This document shows positions 6,330 to 14,128 of a stretch of 21,531 bases of DNA, piece after piece (within the stretch, counting starts at the first letter, position 1; each line of letters opens with the position of its first letter). The notes beneath the pieces are model-generated. The model was not told the DNA's origin. It searched no databases and worked only from the letters and a program-made list of their open reading frames with translations. The stretch is from JAMBLL01 sp964460075 (GTDB lineage: Bacteria; Actinomycetota; Acidimicrobiia; Spongiisociales; UBA5794): NCBI GenBank assembly GCA_964460075.1, contig CAYWPC010000033.1, forward strand, positions 1-21,531, given 5' to 3'. The position numbers were made by a program, and so were the translations under genes.

Positions 6330-8171
6330 ATGAAGTACCTCGTACGAGCCGCAGGAATGGCGTTCGCCGGATACGTTGCCGGTATCTGGCTGACGGTGGC
6401 GATCCGGGGTGGGAGCCCGACGGATGAGCTGGCTGTCATTGCTGGCTACATCCTGGCCCTCATGGGTTGGCTCGGTGGCATTGGAGGTCTCGAAGCCTTT
6501 GGCCGGCAGTGGATAGGGAAGAAGACTCAGGTCTCGACGGACAGTGGATGGCAGCGTTATTTCCAATTCAGTGTCGACCACAAGGTGATCGGCATCCAAT
6601 ACGGTGTAACGCTGATCGCGGTGCTGCTCATTGGTGGCCTCTCAGCGATGATCATTCGAATCGAGCTTGCGTCACCTGGCATGGGCATCGTCGACCTCGA
6701 CGACTTCAACAAGATCGTCTCGATGCACGGCATCCTGATGGTCGCCGTTGCCGTAGCAGGCATACTCGGCGCCTTCGGAAACTACATCATCCCGATCCAG
6801 GTCGGCGCATCCGACATGGCGTTCCCTCGCATCAACGCGATCGGGTTTTGGCTCATCCCACCGGTTGCCATAGCACTTCTCGCGTCGCCCCTCCTGGGCG
6901 CGTTCAACGCCGGATGGACCTCCTACGCTCCGCTGTCGGTTACGAACGAATCGGGTCAGATTCTCTTCAACATGGCCATCGTCACATTCGGTTTGGCATC
7001 GATCCTCGGTGCTATCAACATCATCGTGACCGTCATCACCATGCGCGCACCTGGCATGACGTGGGGCCGTTTGCCGATCTTCACATGGGCTGGTTTCGCC
7101 ACAGCCATCCTTGCATTCTCCGTGACACAGTTCTTCGCTGCGGCGGTGATTCTCGTCACGATGGATCGGGTCGCAGGGACGAGTTTCTTCTCCCCAGATG
7201 TTGGAAGTGCTCTCCTCTACGAGCACATTTTCTGGTTCTACTCCCACCCAGCGGTCTACATCATGGTTATCCCTGGCTTTGGCGTGATCCTTGAACTCGT
7301 CACGACCTTTGCCCGTAAGCCGCTGTTCGCGTACAAGGCCACCGTCGCGTCGATTTTCGGGATCGTCGGCCTCTCCGTCGTCGTCTGGGCACACCACATG
7401 TTCACATCAGGTATGCCGAACTTTCTCCATGGTCCTTTCATGATCCTCACAGAGGCAATATCGATACCAACAGGAGTCATCTTCCTTTCGATAATCGGAA
7501 CGTTGTGGCAGGGCAAGCTCTGGTTCCGAACGCCGCTCGTGCTCGCGTTCGGCTGGCTGTTCAATTTCACGATCGGTGGTATCACCGGTATTTTCCTCGC
7601 AGACGTCGCAACCGACATCCACCTCCACGACACCTACTTCGTTGTTGCCCATTTCCACTACACGATCGTTGGCGGCTCGATTTTCGCTCTCCTCGCAGCC
7701 ACGTATTACTGGTTCCCAAAGGTCACAGGGCGTATGTACAACGACACTGCTGGGAAGATCTTTGCGGTGTGGGTGACCGTTGCGTTCAACTTCACCTTCA
7801 TCCCGCTGTTCTGGGCGGGCATGAACGGTATGAACAGACGAATCGGTGACTACCCACCGGCATTCGAGACGGCGAACAAGATTGCTTCGGTTTCGGCGTT
7901 GATCCTCGGAGCGAGCTTCCTCCTCTTCGTCGGCAATCTCGTCTACTCCGCGATTTGGGGCCCGAAGGCGGGTCCGAACCCATGGAACGCCAGAACGCTC
8001 GAATGGCTCGTTTCGTCTCCACCGACTCATCACAACTTCCTGTCGCAGCCACAGGTCGTGGGCCACCCGTACGCATACGGCGTCAAGGGCTCTGTGCACG
8101 CCGTCTTCCCCGACGAGGTGGCCGAATCGCATGAACCACCGAGTTCCGACGACGGGGGTGACAACACATGA
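6330..8171 (+). CDS. ctaD: Cytochrome c oxidase subunit I (A-type, YS signature)
   Basis: A 613-residue catalytic subunit that reduces O2 to water and pumps protons. Heme and copper ligands are complete: His133 (MHGILM, heme a), His306, His355 and His356 (CuB), His441 (heme a3) and His443 (heme a). The Tyr that cross-links to the CuB His is Tyr310. The His306 motif is YSHPAVY: Glu of the classic GHPEVY is Ala308, and Tyr304-Ser305 gives the YS signature of A2-type oxidases. In an ungapped alignment with Paracoccus-type sequences, the K-channel Lys of PTGIK falls on Ile384 (PTGVI). Residues 1-65 are an extra segment with two likely membrane helices before the usual start (WQRYFQFSVDHKVIG). The gene follows ctaC by 24 bases, and its stop overlaps ctaF as ATGA (8168-8171). 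Confidence 0.96.
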   Translation: MKYLVRAAGMAFAGYVAGIWLTVAIRGGSPTDELAVIAGYILALMGWLGGIGGLEAFGRQWIGKKTQVSTDSGWQRYFQFSVDHKVIGIQYGVTLIAVLLIGGLSAMIIRIELASPGMGIVDLDDFNKIVSMHGILMVAVAVAGILGAFGNYIIPIQVGASDMAFPRINAIGFWLIPPVAIALLASPLLGAFNAGWTSYAPLSVTNESGQILFNMAIVTFGLASILGAINIIVTVITMRAPGMTWGRLPIFTWAGFATAILAFSVTQFFAAAVILVTMDRVAGTSFFSPDVGSALLYEHIFWFYSHPAVYIMVIPGFGVILELVTTFARKPLFAYKATVASIFGIVGLSVVVWAHHMFTSGMPNFLHGPFMILTEAISIPTGVIFLSIIGTLWQGKLWFRTPLVLAFGWLFNFTIGGITGIFLADVATDIHLHDTYFVVAHFHYTIVGGSIFALLAATYYWFPKVTGRMYNDTAGKIFAVWVTVAFNFTFIPLFWAGMNGMNRRIGDYPPAFETANKIASVSALILGASFLLFVGNLVYSAIWGPKAGPNPWNARTLEWLVSSPPTHHNFLSQPQVVGHPYAYGVKGSVHAVFPDEVAESHEPPSSDDGGDNT

Positions 8172-8392
8172 CGGCCCAGCAAGTGCCCATCGACCGTGAG
8201 TCGCTCAGGAGCGCCACGAAGAGAGGCGTCGTTGCCGCGGTGATCCTTGCGGTGCTCTCCATCATCGAGTTCGTCGTGGCGGTCAACTTCGCGAATCCCC
8301 TCTATCCACTTCTACCATTTGTGGCCCTGAAGGGTTGGATTATTCTCGACACCTTCATGCACGTTCGCGCGGTCTTTGGCGAGGACCACTAA
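8168..8392 (+). CDS. ctaF: Small cytochrome c oxidase subunit IV (prokaryotic COX4 type)
   Basis: A 74-residue protein with two hydrophobic helices (about 19-41 and 45-62) and the C-terminal LKGWIILDTFMHVRAVF, which fits the family pattern K-x-W-x-I-x-D-x-FMH of bacterial small oxidase subunits. This subunit packs against subunits I and III and stabilises the complex; it has no redox centre. It starts inside the ctaD stop (ATGA), and its TAA shares its last base with the ATG of ctaE (TAATG), so translation is probably coupled on both sides. Confidence 0.85.
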   Translation: MTAQQVPIDRESLRSATKRGVVAAVILAVLSIIEFVVAVNFANPLYPLLPFVALKGWIILDTFMHVRAVFGEDH

Positions 8393-8988
8393 TGGCGCTC
8401 CACACGACCGAGACCACCCGAGCCGATAAGTCGCACGCCGAATATCACCAGGACGCGTCCTTTCAGCCGAGGGCGAATCGGATCGGACTCTGGCTGTTCA
8501 TCGTCTCAGAGGTATTCCTGTTCGGTGCCTTCCTGTCTGCGCGGTATTTCACGACAGGGACCTTCAAGCCAGATGAGCTCAACCAGTCGCTCGCACTCGG
8601 AATCACTATCATCCTGCTCCTTTCATCCATAAGCGCCTTCCTCGCCGAGACTTCCATCCGGTACAACCACAGGCGCAACTTCGTCATCTTCACCGTGATC
8701 ACCATTGCCCTCGGCCTCGTGTTCCTTGGCGGTGTCGCCATCGAGTTACGCGAAGCGATCGAGGCGTACCCGCCAGAGACCCCGTACGGGACGTCATATT
8801 TCATGTTGATCGGGCTGCACGCATTCCATGTCATCAGCGGTTTGATAGCCCTGGGCGTCGTTCTCTTGCTCGGTATCAAGGGCCACTTCGGCTCAGGTGA
8901 CTACTGGGGCGTTGAGGGTGTGGTGAAGTACTGGCATTTCGTGGACCTTGCATGGGTGCTGATCTACCCGTCGCTCTACCTCTTTTAG
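8392..8988 (+). CDS. ctaE: Cytochrome c oxidase subunit III
   Basis: A 198-residue subunit III in the shorter five-helix form usual in Actinobacteria and Gram-positives, without the two N-terminal helices of the mitochondrial protein. Family marks are NRIGLWLFIVSEVFLFGAFLSA in the first helix, the GLHAFHVISGL helix, and the C-terminal VVKYWHFVDLAWVLIYPSLYL. It has no metal centre and supports proton uptake and stability of subunit I. ATG 8392 overlaps the ctaF stop by one base; upstream in-frame codons would run back through ctaF and are not used. The TAG is at 8986-8988, five bases before the next gene. Confidence 0.95.
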   Translation: MALHTTETTRADKSHAEYHQDASFQPRANRIGLWLFIVSEVFLFGAFLSARYFTTGTFKPDELNQSLALGITIILLLSSISAFLAETSIRYNHRRNFVIFTVITIALGLVFLGGVAIELREAIEAYPPETPYGTSYFMLIGLHAFHVISGLIALGVVLLLGIKGHFGSGDYWGVEGVVKYWHFVDLAWVLIYPSLYLF

Positions 8989-8993
8989 CGAAA

Positions 8994-9584
8994 GTGGGCG
9001 AACCTCACTCAAGAACGCGTCCGATCTCGCGACGCAGGAAGCTGATCGAGGCGGTCGCCCTCATTGCAGGGTCGACGCTTGCGATGTTCATCCTGTCGAC
9101 CATCGCCCTCTTGATGTACACCGGAGGGACACGTGCCCCCACCACGCAGGTGTTGAAGATCTCTTCTGGGGCATCTGTGCTGATCCAGGATGGTGCGAAT
9201 CCGTTGGAGGTCCCTCCGACGTGGGATTTCTTTGCAGGCGACACACTGGTGCTCGTCAACGGTGACGCTGTGGCACACACGCTCGGTGAGTGGTCTGTAA
9301 TGCCTGGCGGGACGACCCGGATCGAGTTTCAGCTCCCGGACCGCGGCCTTCTTCCGACGACCTTGAATTCGGCGGGAAGCGTGAGCCTTGAGATTGAGCC
9401 GCGTAGCTTCGACTTCTCACTTATAGCGTACTCGACGTTCGGATTCGGCTTCTCTGTCGGCATCATCCTCCTCATCGGACTTACCATCGTGCGCGCCCTG
9501 GGCCGCAACGACGACGAGGACTGGGTTGATGGATCCTGTGCTGGGGAGATTGGTGGACGACCGTCGGGGACCTACGAGCCATAA
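8994..9584 (+). CDS. Membrane-anchored cupredoxin-like protein of the cta operon
   Basis: A 196-residue protein with a helix near residues 14-37, an extracytoplasmic beta domain (about 50-135) and a second helix near 143-168, so both ends are cytoplasmic. The beta domain resembles cupredoxins: PPTWDFFAGDTLVLVNGDAVAHTLG has the usual 'note the N-D-x-x-x-H-T' turn with His95. The later Cys and the His/Met ligands of a blue-copper loop are missing, so a normal type 1 copper site is unlikely. It begins at GTG 8994, five bases after the ctaE stop, and belongs to the oxidase operon. A role in copper delivery, assembly or docking of an electron donor is inferred from position only. Confidence 0.68.
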   Translation: MGEPHSRTRPISRRRKLIEAVALIAGSTLAMFILSTIALLMYTGGTRAPTTQVLKISSGASVLIQDGANPLEVPPTWDFFAGDTLVLVNGDAVAHTLGEWSVMPGGTTRIEFQLPDRGLLPTTLNSAGSVSLEIEPRSFDFSLIAYSTFGFGFSVGIILLIGLTIVRALGRNDDEDWVDGSCAGEIGGRPSGTYEP

Positions 9585-9642
9585 GGCTGGAATCTGGGCG
9601 CCTGAACTCGGTTGTACAGACGAGCCGAACGAAGGGTTGATC

Positions 9643-10437
9643 ATGAGCATCGAGGGTTTGCCTAGCGACTGGGAAGCAACACGAGCCACCTTGCAGCGTT
9701 ATGCACACGCCGTAACCGCCGCCCCGCGTGCTGCCGCGCCGCCTCATCCACGGTGGGCGCAGGTCGCTATGGATTTCGGGTCCACGGGCTTGGCGACCGC
9801 TGCCACTCCTCTTGCCGACGGAACCGAGCTAGTGTCCACAATCGACTTGGTTGACCACCGGATCGTTATCACGGCCGGTGACACGACACGCACGATCGAC
9901 CTCACCACGGGACCGTCACCAAAGTCGGTTGGTGAAGCTGTCTTGGCCGTCGCGGCATTGCACGGAACGGCAATCGACGCAGATTCTGCTCGATTCGAGG
10001 ATGACTCGTCACAAGAATATGACGAGGCTGCAGCGGCGGCGTTCCTGTCGGTAGCTACCTCTGTTGTGGCGGCATTCGACGCTATCAACGAGTCCATCGA
10101 AGGCGAGATCACCGGTCCACATCTGTGGCCTCACGGTTTCGACATCGCGACTGAGTGGTACAGCTCGAAGTCTGTCGACTACGAAGGGACGCCGACGAGC
10201 GCCCAGATCGCGGTCGGTTGGTATCCCGCAGGTGATGCCTACTTTTATGCCAACCCGTGGCCGTTCGAGGAGAGTTTCACCGAGGTTGCACTGCCATCGG
10301 GGGCCGTTTGGAATACCGAAGGATGGCACGGAGCCAAAATCGATGTAACCGACCTCGACCCCAAGACCGCGGGCGCGACGGTTGTCTCCCTTGGTAAGGC
10401 CGTGCACGCAGCGGCACGGGATTCGTTGACGAGCTGA
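9643..10437 (+). CDS. DUF5996 family protein
   Basis: A 264-residue soluble protein. The opening LPSDWEATRATLQRYAHAV, followed by a Pro-x-Pro-x-Trp segment (PPHPRWAQVAMDFGSTGLAT) and DLVDHRIVITAGDTTRTIDL, fits the DUF5996 family, common in Actinobacteria. The family has no established function. A Trp/Tyr/His-rich C-terminal half (GPHLWPHGFDIATEWY, VGWYPAGDAYFYANPWPF) suggests a binding pocket. The start is ATG 9643, six bases after GAAGGG (9631-9636); upstream codons in the frame overlap the cupredoxin-like gene and are not needed. It follows the cta operon by 58 bases and converges on the hydrolase gene. Confidence 0.75.
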   Translation: MSIEGLPSDWEATRATLQRYAHAVTAAPRAAAPPHPRWAQVAMDFGSTGLATAATPLADGTELVSTIDLVDHRIVITAGDTTRTIDLTTGPSPKSVGEAVLAVAALHGTAIDADSARFEDDSSQEYDEAAAAAFLSVATSVVAAFDAINESIEGEITGPHLWPHGFDIATEWYSSKSVDYEGTPTSAQIAVGWYPAGDAYFYANPWPFEESFTEVALPSGAVWNTEGWHGAKIDVTDLDPKTAGATVVSLGKAVHAAARDSLTS

Positions 10438-10459
10438 CCGGGGTTGTTCATCGAATGGG

Positions 10460-10475
10460 GCTCGTCTTGACGAGC
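10460..10475. terminator. Short hairpin between convergent genes
   Basis: GCTCGT (10460-10465), loop CTTG, ACGAGC (10470-10475) make a perfect 6-bp stem 22 bases after the DUF5996 stop and 70 bases beyond the hydrolase stop. No T-run follows on either strand. Position suits a terminator; strength is doubtful. Confidence 0.3.
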
Positions 10476-10545
10476 GCACCTACGATGCGTAGCACACGGA
10501 TGTCAGGCACATCGAACGAGGCCACATTGATCGATCGTTGGTCGG

Positions 10546-12315
10546 TCAACCTGGCTGCACGGGGCCTAGTGCGATGGACTTGGAGCGTGCGATGTCACTC
10601 TTTCGGAGACGGTCCTCGATTTTGGCGAGCTGTTCGTCGCTGACATCGCTGAAGCCGAATGCGACACGTACGAATGTGGCGAGGTCGGCTCTGTAGTCGT
10701 GCCCGGCCGATCCGAACTCACCTGGGACGACGGTCGAGGCGATCTTGGTATCGATCAGGGCCTGCCAGAAAGCGATACCCGGTAGCCACCGTTGGTACGG
10801 ATTCGTTCCCCGACCCCGGTCGGTTCGCTTCAGCCAAGCCGGCATTCGAATCGTGATTGATGGCGCGAACTTCGTCACCGGATCATTGTCATGATTGAGG
10901 AAGGTCACTCGTGGTCGATCCTGGGATACAGGCTCGGAAAGCTTGGCGTCGTATCCATCGAAGACTGGTAAGCCATCATGGTCGGTGAGTCGGTCAAAGA
11001 GGGCAGATCCGCTTGGTGTGCCAACCCACAATGCCGCGTCAGCGATGAAGCTGTTCGTCGGTGAGGCTTCATCGACACCATTCTGCGACGTTGTTGCCCC
11101 GAGACTCTCACCGTATACAACGAGCCTGATGTCACGGTCGAGCCGATCGATTTCCTCACGAAGTCGCCGTAAGAGCAGCGCATAGAGGCGTGAAGCCCGG
11201 CCGACCCTTCCCATCGAGAGCATCGATGGGAGCCCCCCATATTGGATCGCGACCGTCGCCACATCGCCCCGCGTCATGAGTTCCGCGGCCTCGACCGTGA
11301 TGCAATTCACGTACCCGGTGCCGGCCGGTGACGCCGCAATGATCGTGGAACGATCGAATCCGCCTGCTCTTCTGAGTTCTCGTATGGCGACTTCGATCCG
11401 CTCTTCATCGGATGTAGCCGGATCCAATCCCACATATACCCGGACAGGGTTCTGGAGCACAGAGGTGCCCATGGTTCGCTCGATGACCTGAGGTGACGTG
11501 ACACTCGACACAAAGCGTCGTCCTTGAAGCCCAAGCGTCGTGTAGGGAGTGAGGGTGAAGGCGCTTCCAGACACTGCGAGAGATGTGGGTGGCTCCGTGA
11601 ACGCCATCTCGGTCCGTTCGTTGCCCATCTCGATGCCGGAAATCAATCGACTTGTCACGAACTTCGCCGCGGTCGCGATTGCAGACGCGGTGAGGATCCC
11701 GCCTGCAGCAGCGGCGAGTCTTTCACGTCTCGGAGACGAGACGGCTTTTGCTGGCATTCTCGCACCTGCCACGACGAGGCCGCCAAGGCCCGCCACGACA
11801 GCGTTTGCACCTACGGCTACGCCTCCAGCAATGGCAAGATATCTGAGGTTGGGTGTGTCGGTGCGGTTGGCGAGTGCACTTCGGAGATCGAGGGCGGCTG
11901 CGACTCCGATCGTGGCGAATCCGGCGACGTTCCCCTGGGATGTCCTGGAGTCGACACGCGGTCTCGACACGGCGATACCTCGCACAATATCGCCTCCCAA
12001 CGCTGCCCATCCAGCGGATGCGCTGTGAGGCGTCTGAATCGGCCTGTCCATTGAGCGGACTAATTGGGCGGAACGAAGACCGGTTGCAGCGAGTCCGGCG
12101 AACCGCAATGCAGGTGAAGTACTCACGCGGGGAATCATGGCTACGAGCCGTGCAACAGCAGACCCTGAGACGAATCCCGTGAGGAAGCTCGCTCCTGTGA
12201 CGAGGCCCTGATCGACCGCCGATCGCTGCATGAGGCTCGGCTCGAACGACTTGGTTGCGAAGCCAAGGCCGGTAACGGTTCCCGCAATGAGCGCCGATCG
12301 TCTTCGGTACGCCAC
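10546..12315 (-). CDS. Membrane-associated alpha/beta hydrolase (Abhydrolase_9 family)
   Basis: A 589-residue protein. The N-terminal 230 residues are Ala/Gly-rich with several hydrophobic helices, matching the membrane N-domain of this family. The C-terminal catalytic domain begins at GLQGRRFVSSVTSPQVIERT and continues with PVRVYVGLDPATSDEERIEVAIRELRRAGGFDR. The nucleophile elbow is YGESLGA with Ser404. A likely catalytic His is His539 in the AGHDYRADL motif. DGALWVG-like (DAALWVGTPSGS) and FLNHDNDPVTKFAP segments also match. Members are actinobacterial serine hydrolases of unknown substrate, probably esterases acting at the membrane. The GTG start at 12315 is supported by GGGGGA seven bases upstream on the reverse strand. 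It lies 224 bases downstream of the LCP gene on the same strand. Confidence 0.88.
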   Translation of the reverse strand: MAYRRRSALIAGTVTGLGFATKSFEPSLMQRSAVDQGLVTGASFLTGFVSGSAVARLVAMIPRVSTSPALRFAGLAATGLRSAQLVRSMDRPIQTPHSASAGWAALGGDIVRGIAVSRPRVDSRTSQGNVAGFATIGVAAALDLRSALANRTDTPNLRYLAIAGGVAVGANAVVAGLGGLVVAGARMPAKAVSSPRRERLAAAAGGILTASAIATAAKFVTSRLISGIEMGNERTEMAFTEPPTSLAVSGSAFTLTPYTTLGLQGRRFVSSVTSPQVIERTMGTSVLQNPVRVYVGLDPATSDEERIEVAIRELRRAGGFDRSTIIAASPAGTGYVNCITVEAAELMTRGDVATVAIQYGGLPSMLSMGRVGRASRLYALLLRRLREEIDRLDRDIRLVVYGESLGATTSQNGVDEASPTNSFIADAALWVGTPSGSALFDRLTDHDGLPVFDGYDAKLSEPVSQDRPRVTFLNHDNDPVTKFAPSITIRMPAWLKRTDRGRGTNPYQRWLPGIAFWQALIDTKIASTVVPGEFGSAGHDYRADLATFVRVAFGFSDVSDEQLAKIEDRLRKSDIARSKSIALGPVQPG

Positions 12316-12539
12316 TTCACCGTCCCCCGGGCATTGCGAGCAGTTGTTGCTTTCTGACCTCGCTGATCGTCACGCACCAGACCCTAGTGCAGGCCAACGC
12401 GTGTGGCAGAGCGGTGCAGACGTCGGTGCCGCCAGACGGTGCATGCATCGAGAACGCTCTCTCCGCGGATCCCAATTGCTGCTCAGGCGTTCGAGTTCGA
12501 GCAAGGACGACTCATCTGATGCAAACGGTGGCTGGTGCG
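12316..12539. other. Intergenic stretch with three CGGTGC repeats
   Basis: 224 bases between the LCP stop and the hydrolase start, with no gene I can support. CGGTGC occurs at 12412-12417, 12424-12429 and 12437-12442 (GCACCG on the reverse strand), spaced 12 and 13 bases apart, roughly 100-125 bases before the hydrolase start. They could be regulator sites or chance in GC-rich DNA. Confidence 0.3.
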
Positions 12540-14015
12540 TTATGCCCCTGCTGGAGCCGCGCACACATCACCGAGTTGCTCAAGTCCCAACTCTGCCACG
12601 GCGCGTTCGGGGTCTTCGATGACGAGCTTGACATGCTCGCGAACGAGGTCGACGTTGGCGACCCGGCCTGGCTTGCCGTCGTCTCGGAACTTGAGGTGGT
12701 ATTCGGGCGGTATGAACCGCACCGAAACGACGTTCTCAAGGTCTATGTCTGGGATCAGTTGAACGAGTGCAGGGAGTGTGTCAATCGGGATGTCGGTCGA
12801 CACGGTTCGCTTGATCACATCAGCGAGTTTGCCGAAGTTGAGCAACAGCGACGTCGGATTTGCTTGCTCCAACATTGCCTCAATCACACATCGCTGACGG
12901 TTCATGCGGAAGTAGTCGCTGTCCTGGTTGCGCGAACGCGAATAGGCGAGTGCCAGATGCCCGTCGAACGTCTGCCAACCTGTCTGGATGTCGATCCGTT
13001 CGTAGGTGCCGTCCTCGCGCGGGTACTTGTCGTCAACCACCGGTGACGGGACGTAAATCTTGACACCTCCGAGGGCGTCGACGATGTCGACGAACCCGTC
13101 GAGGTTCACCATGGCGTAGTACTGGATCGGTATGCCGAGGAACTCACTGATGACACCCTTCACAGCGTTCTCTGAGGGAGTACCGGGACCTGGAAACGCG
13201 TCTGGATAGCGTTCGCCTGCGACCCACAGCTCATTGATGAGCTCGGGATAACAATTGCAATCCCAGATGCCCATTCCCTCGGGAAGCGGTGCCTGCGTCC
13301 AGTTTCTCGGTACGGAGAACATTGCAGCGTCGCCGGTAACCGGATCGATGGAGATCGTGATCATCGTGTCGGTGCGGATGCCGGTCCTGCCCTTGCCGAA
13401 GTCACCTCCGATGAGCAGAATGTTCAGTCGCTCGAGGCCGTCCCAGAGAACCGGACCGCCTGCGGTTGGAATCGTCGTCGAGGCGGGCACGGTTGTCACG
13501 GTCTGCCCTGAGGCGTTCGTAACAGGGGGAGTGGGCTGGGTGACGGTTGCCGGAACAGAGCTAGTCGTCGCAGGTGTCGGGGCAGCAAAAACAGATGTGA
13601 TGAGGTCGTACTGGACCACATCGACGTAACCGAACACGACGTGGGGAGCGAGCAGTAGGAAGGCGATCAAGGCGCCTCCGCCGAACAACACAGCAGACGT
13701 CGGCTTCGTGTCGGCAGGCAGCCGAGCCTTAGCCAGGCGATAGGCATCGTCGGCTGCCCACACACGAAAACCGAGCATCACAATGTTGCCGATCATCATC
13801 AGTGCGAGCGACGTTGGGCGGATCCACGCCGTCAGGATCGCGACCTTGTCCCTGAAGATGAAGGCGAGCGTCGCGAGGATGACGACGTCGATTAGGAACA
13901 GGAGTCGTGCCCGTCTGGGACTGCGTGCCACGACGTGGCCGGCACCAGGGATTATCGCCGACAATCCAGCGGCGACAAAGGGCGTGAGAGAGGAGCGTTG
14001 ACCAGAAGACGACAT
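12540..14015 (-). CDS. LytR-CpsA-Psr (LCP) family cell-wall glycopolymer ligase
   Basis: A 491-residue membrane protein. Residues 1-170 hold several hydrophobic helices, starting with the SAIIPGAGHVVARS segment. A Pro/Thr/Ser linker (about 150-190) leads to the outer LCP domain (about 196-430): LNILLIGGDFG, then RTGIRTDTMITISIDPVTGDAAMFSVPRNW, MVNLDGFVDIVDALGGVKIYVPSP and ALAYSRSRNQDSDYFRMNRQ. The Asp/Arg residues in these motifs bind Mg2+ and the pyrophosphate of a polyprenyl-linked glycan. LCP enzymes transfer such glycans (teichoic acids, arabinogalactan, capsule) onto peptidoglycan outside the membrane. ATG 14015 is preferred; longer starts would run into the divergent flippase gene. No strong ribosome binding site is visible. 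The neighbouring flippase/transferase would supply its type of substrate. Confidence 0.9.
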   Translation of the reverse strand: MSSSGQRSSLTPFVAAGLSAIIPGAGHVVARSPRRARLLFLIDVVILATLAFIFRDKVAILTAWIRPTSLALMMIGNIVMLGFRVWAADDAYRLAKARLPADTKPTSAVLFGGGALIAFLLLAPHVVFGYVDVVQYDLITSVFAAPTPATTSSVPATVTQPTPPVTNASGQTVTTVPASTTIPTAGGPVLWDGLERLNILLIGGDFGKGRTGIRTDTMITISIDPVTGDAAMFSVPRNWTQAPLPEGMGIWDCNCYPELINELWVAGERYPDAFPGPGTPSENAVKGVISEFLGIPIQYYAMVNLDGFVDIVDALGGVKIYVPSPVVDDKYPREDGTYERIDIQTGWQTFDGHLALAYSRSRNQDSDYFRMNRQRCVIEAMLEQANPTSLLLNFGKLADVIKRTVSTDIPIDTLPALVQLIPDIDLENVVSVRFIPPEYHLKFRDDGKPGRVANVDLVREHVKLVIEDPERAVAELGLEQLGDVCAAPAGA

Positions 14016-14071
14016 CGTCCAGCATGGTAAAGGCGAGGTCCCGATAGTCGTCGCATTGGTCCGGGGTACGG

Positions 14072-14087
14072 TGTCGATAGCTCGACA
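14072..14087. promoter_or_regulatory. Dyad in the divergent LCP / flippase promoter region
   Basis: TGTCGA (14072-14077), spacer TAGC, TCGACA (14082-14087): a perfect 6-base dyad in the 113 bases between divergent starts at 14015 and 14129. It is well placed to control both, but the consensus and the regulator are unknown. Confidence 0.3.
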
Positions 14088-14128
14088 GGGTGGCGCCGGT
14101 ATGCTCCTGTGCGCCGATGTGAGGAACC

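Noticed and set aside
6672..8132. Two long reverse-strand frames of 241 codons
   Set aside because: Antisense to ctaD, which is unmistakable; the translations are Asp/Glu/Arg/His-rich shadows.
12401..12505. tRNA-Ser-like string (TGGCAGAGCGGT and TTCGAGTTC)
   Set aside because: Acceptor, anticodon and T stems do not pair, so no cloverleaf can be built.
12387..13046. Forward frame of 219 codons
   Set aside because: Antisense to the C-terminal part of the LCP gene and the adjacent gap; no recognisable motif.
14082..14105. Promoter TCGACA / TATGCT before the flippase-transferase gene
   Set aside because: The spacer is only 12 bases, too short for a normal -35/-10 pair.
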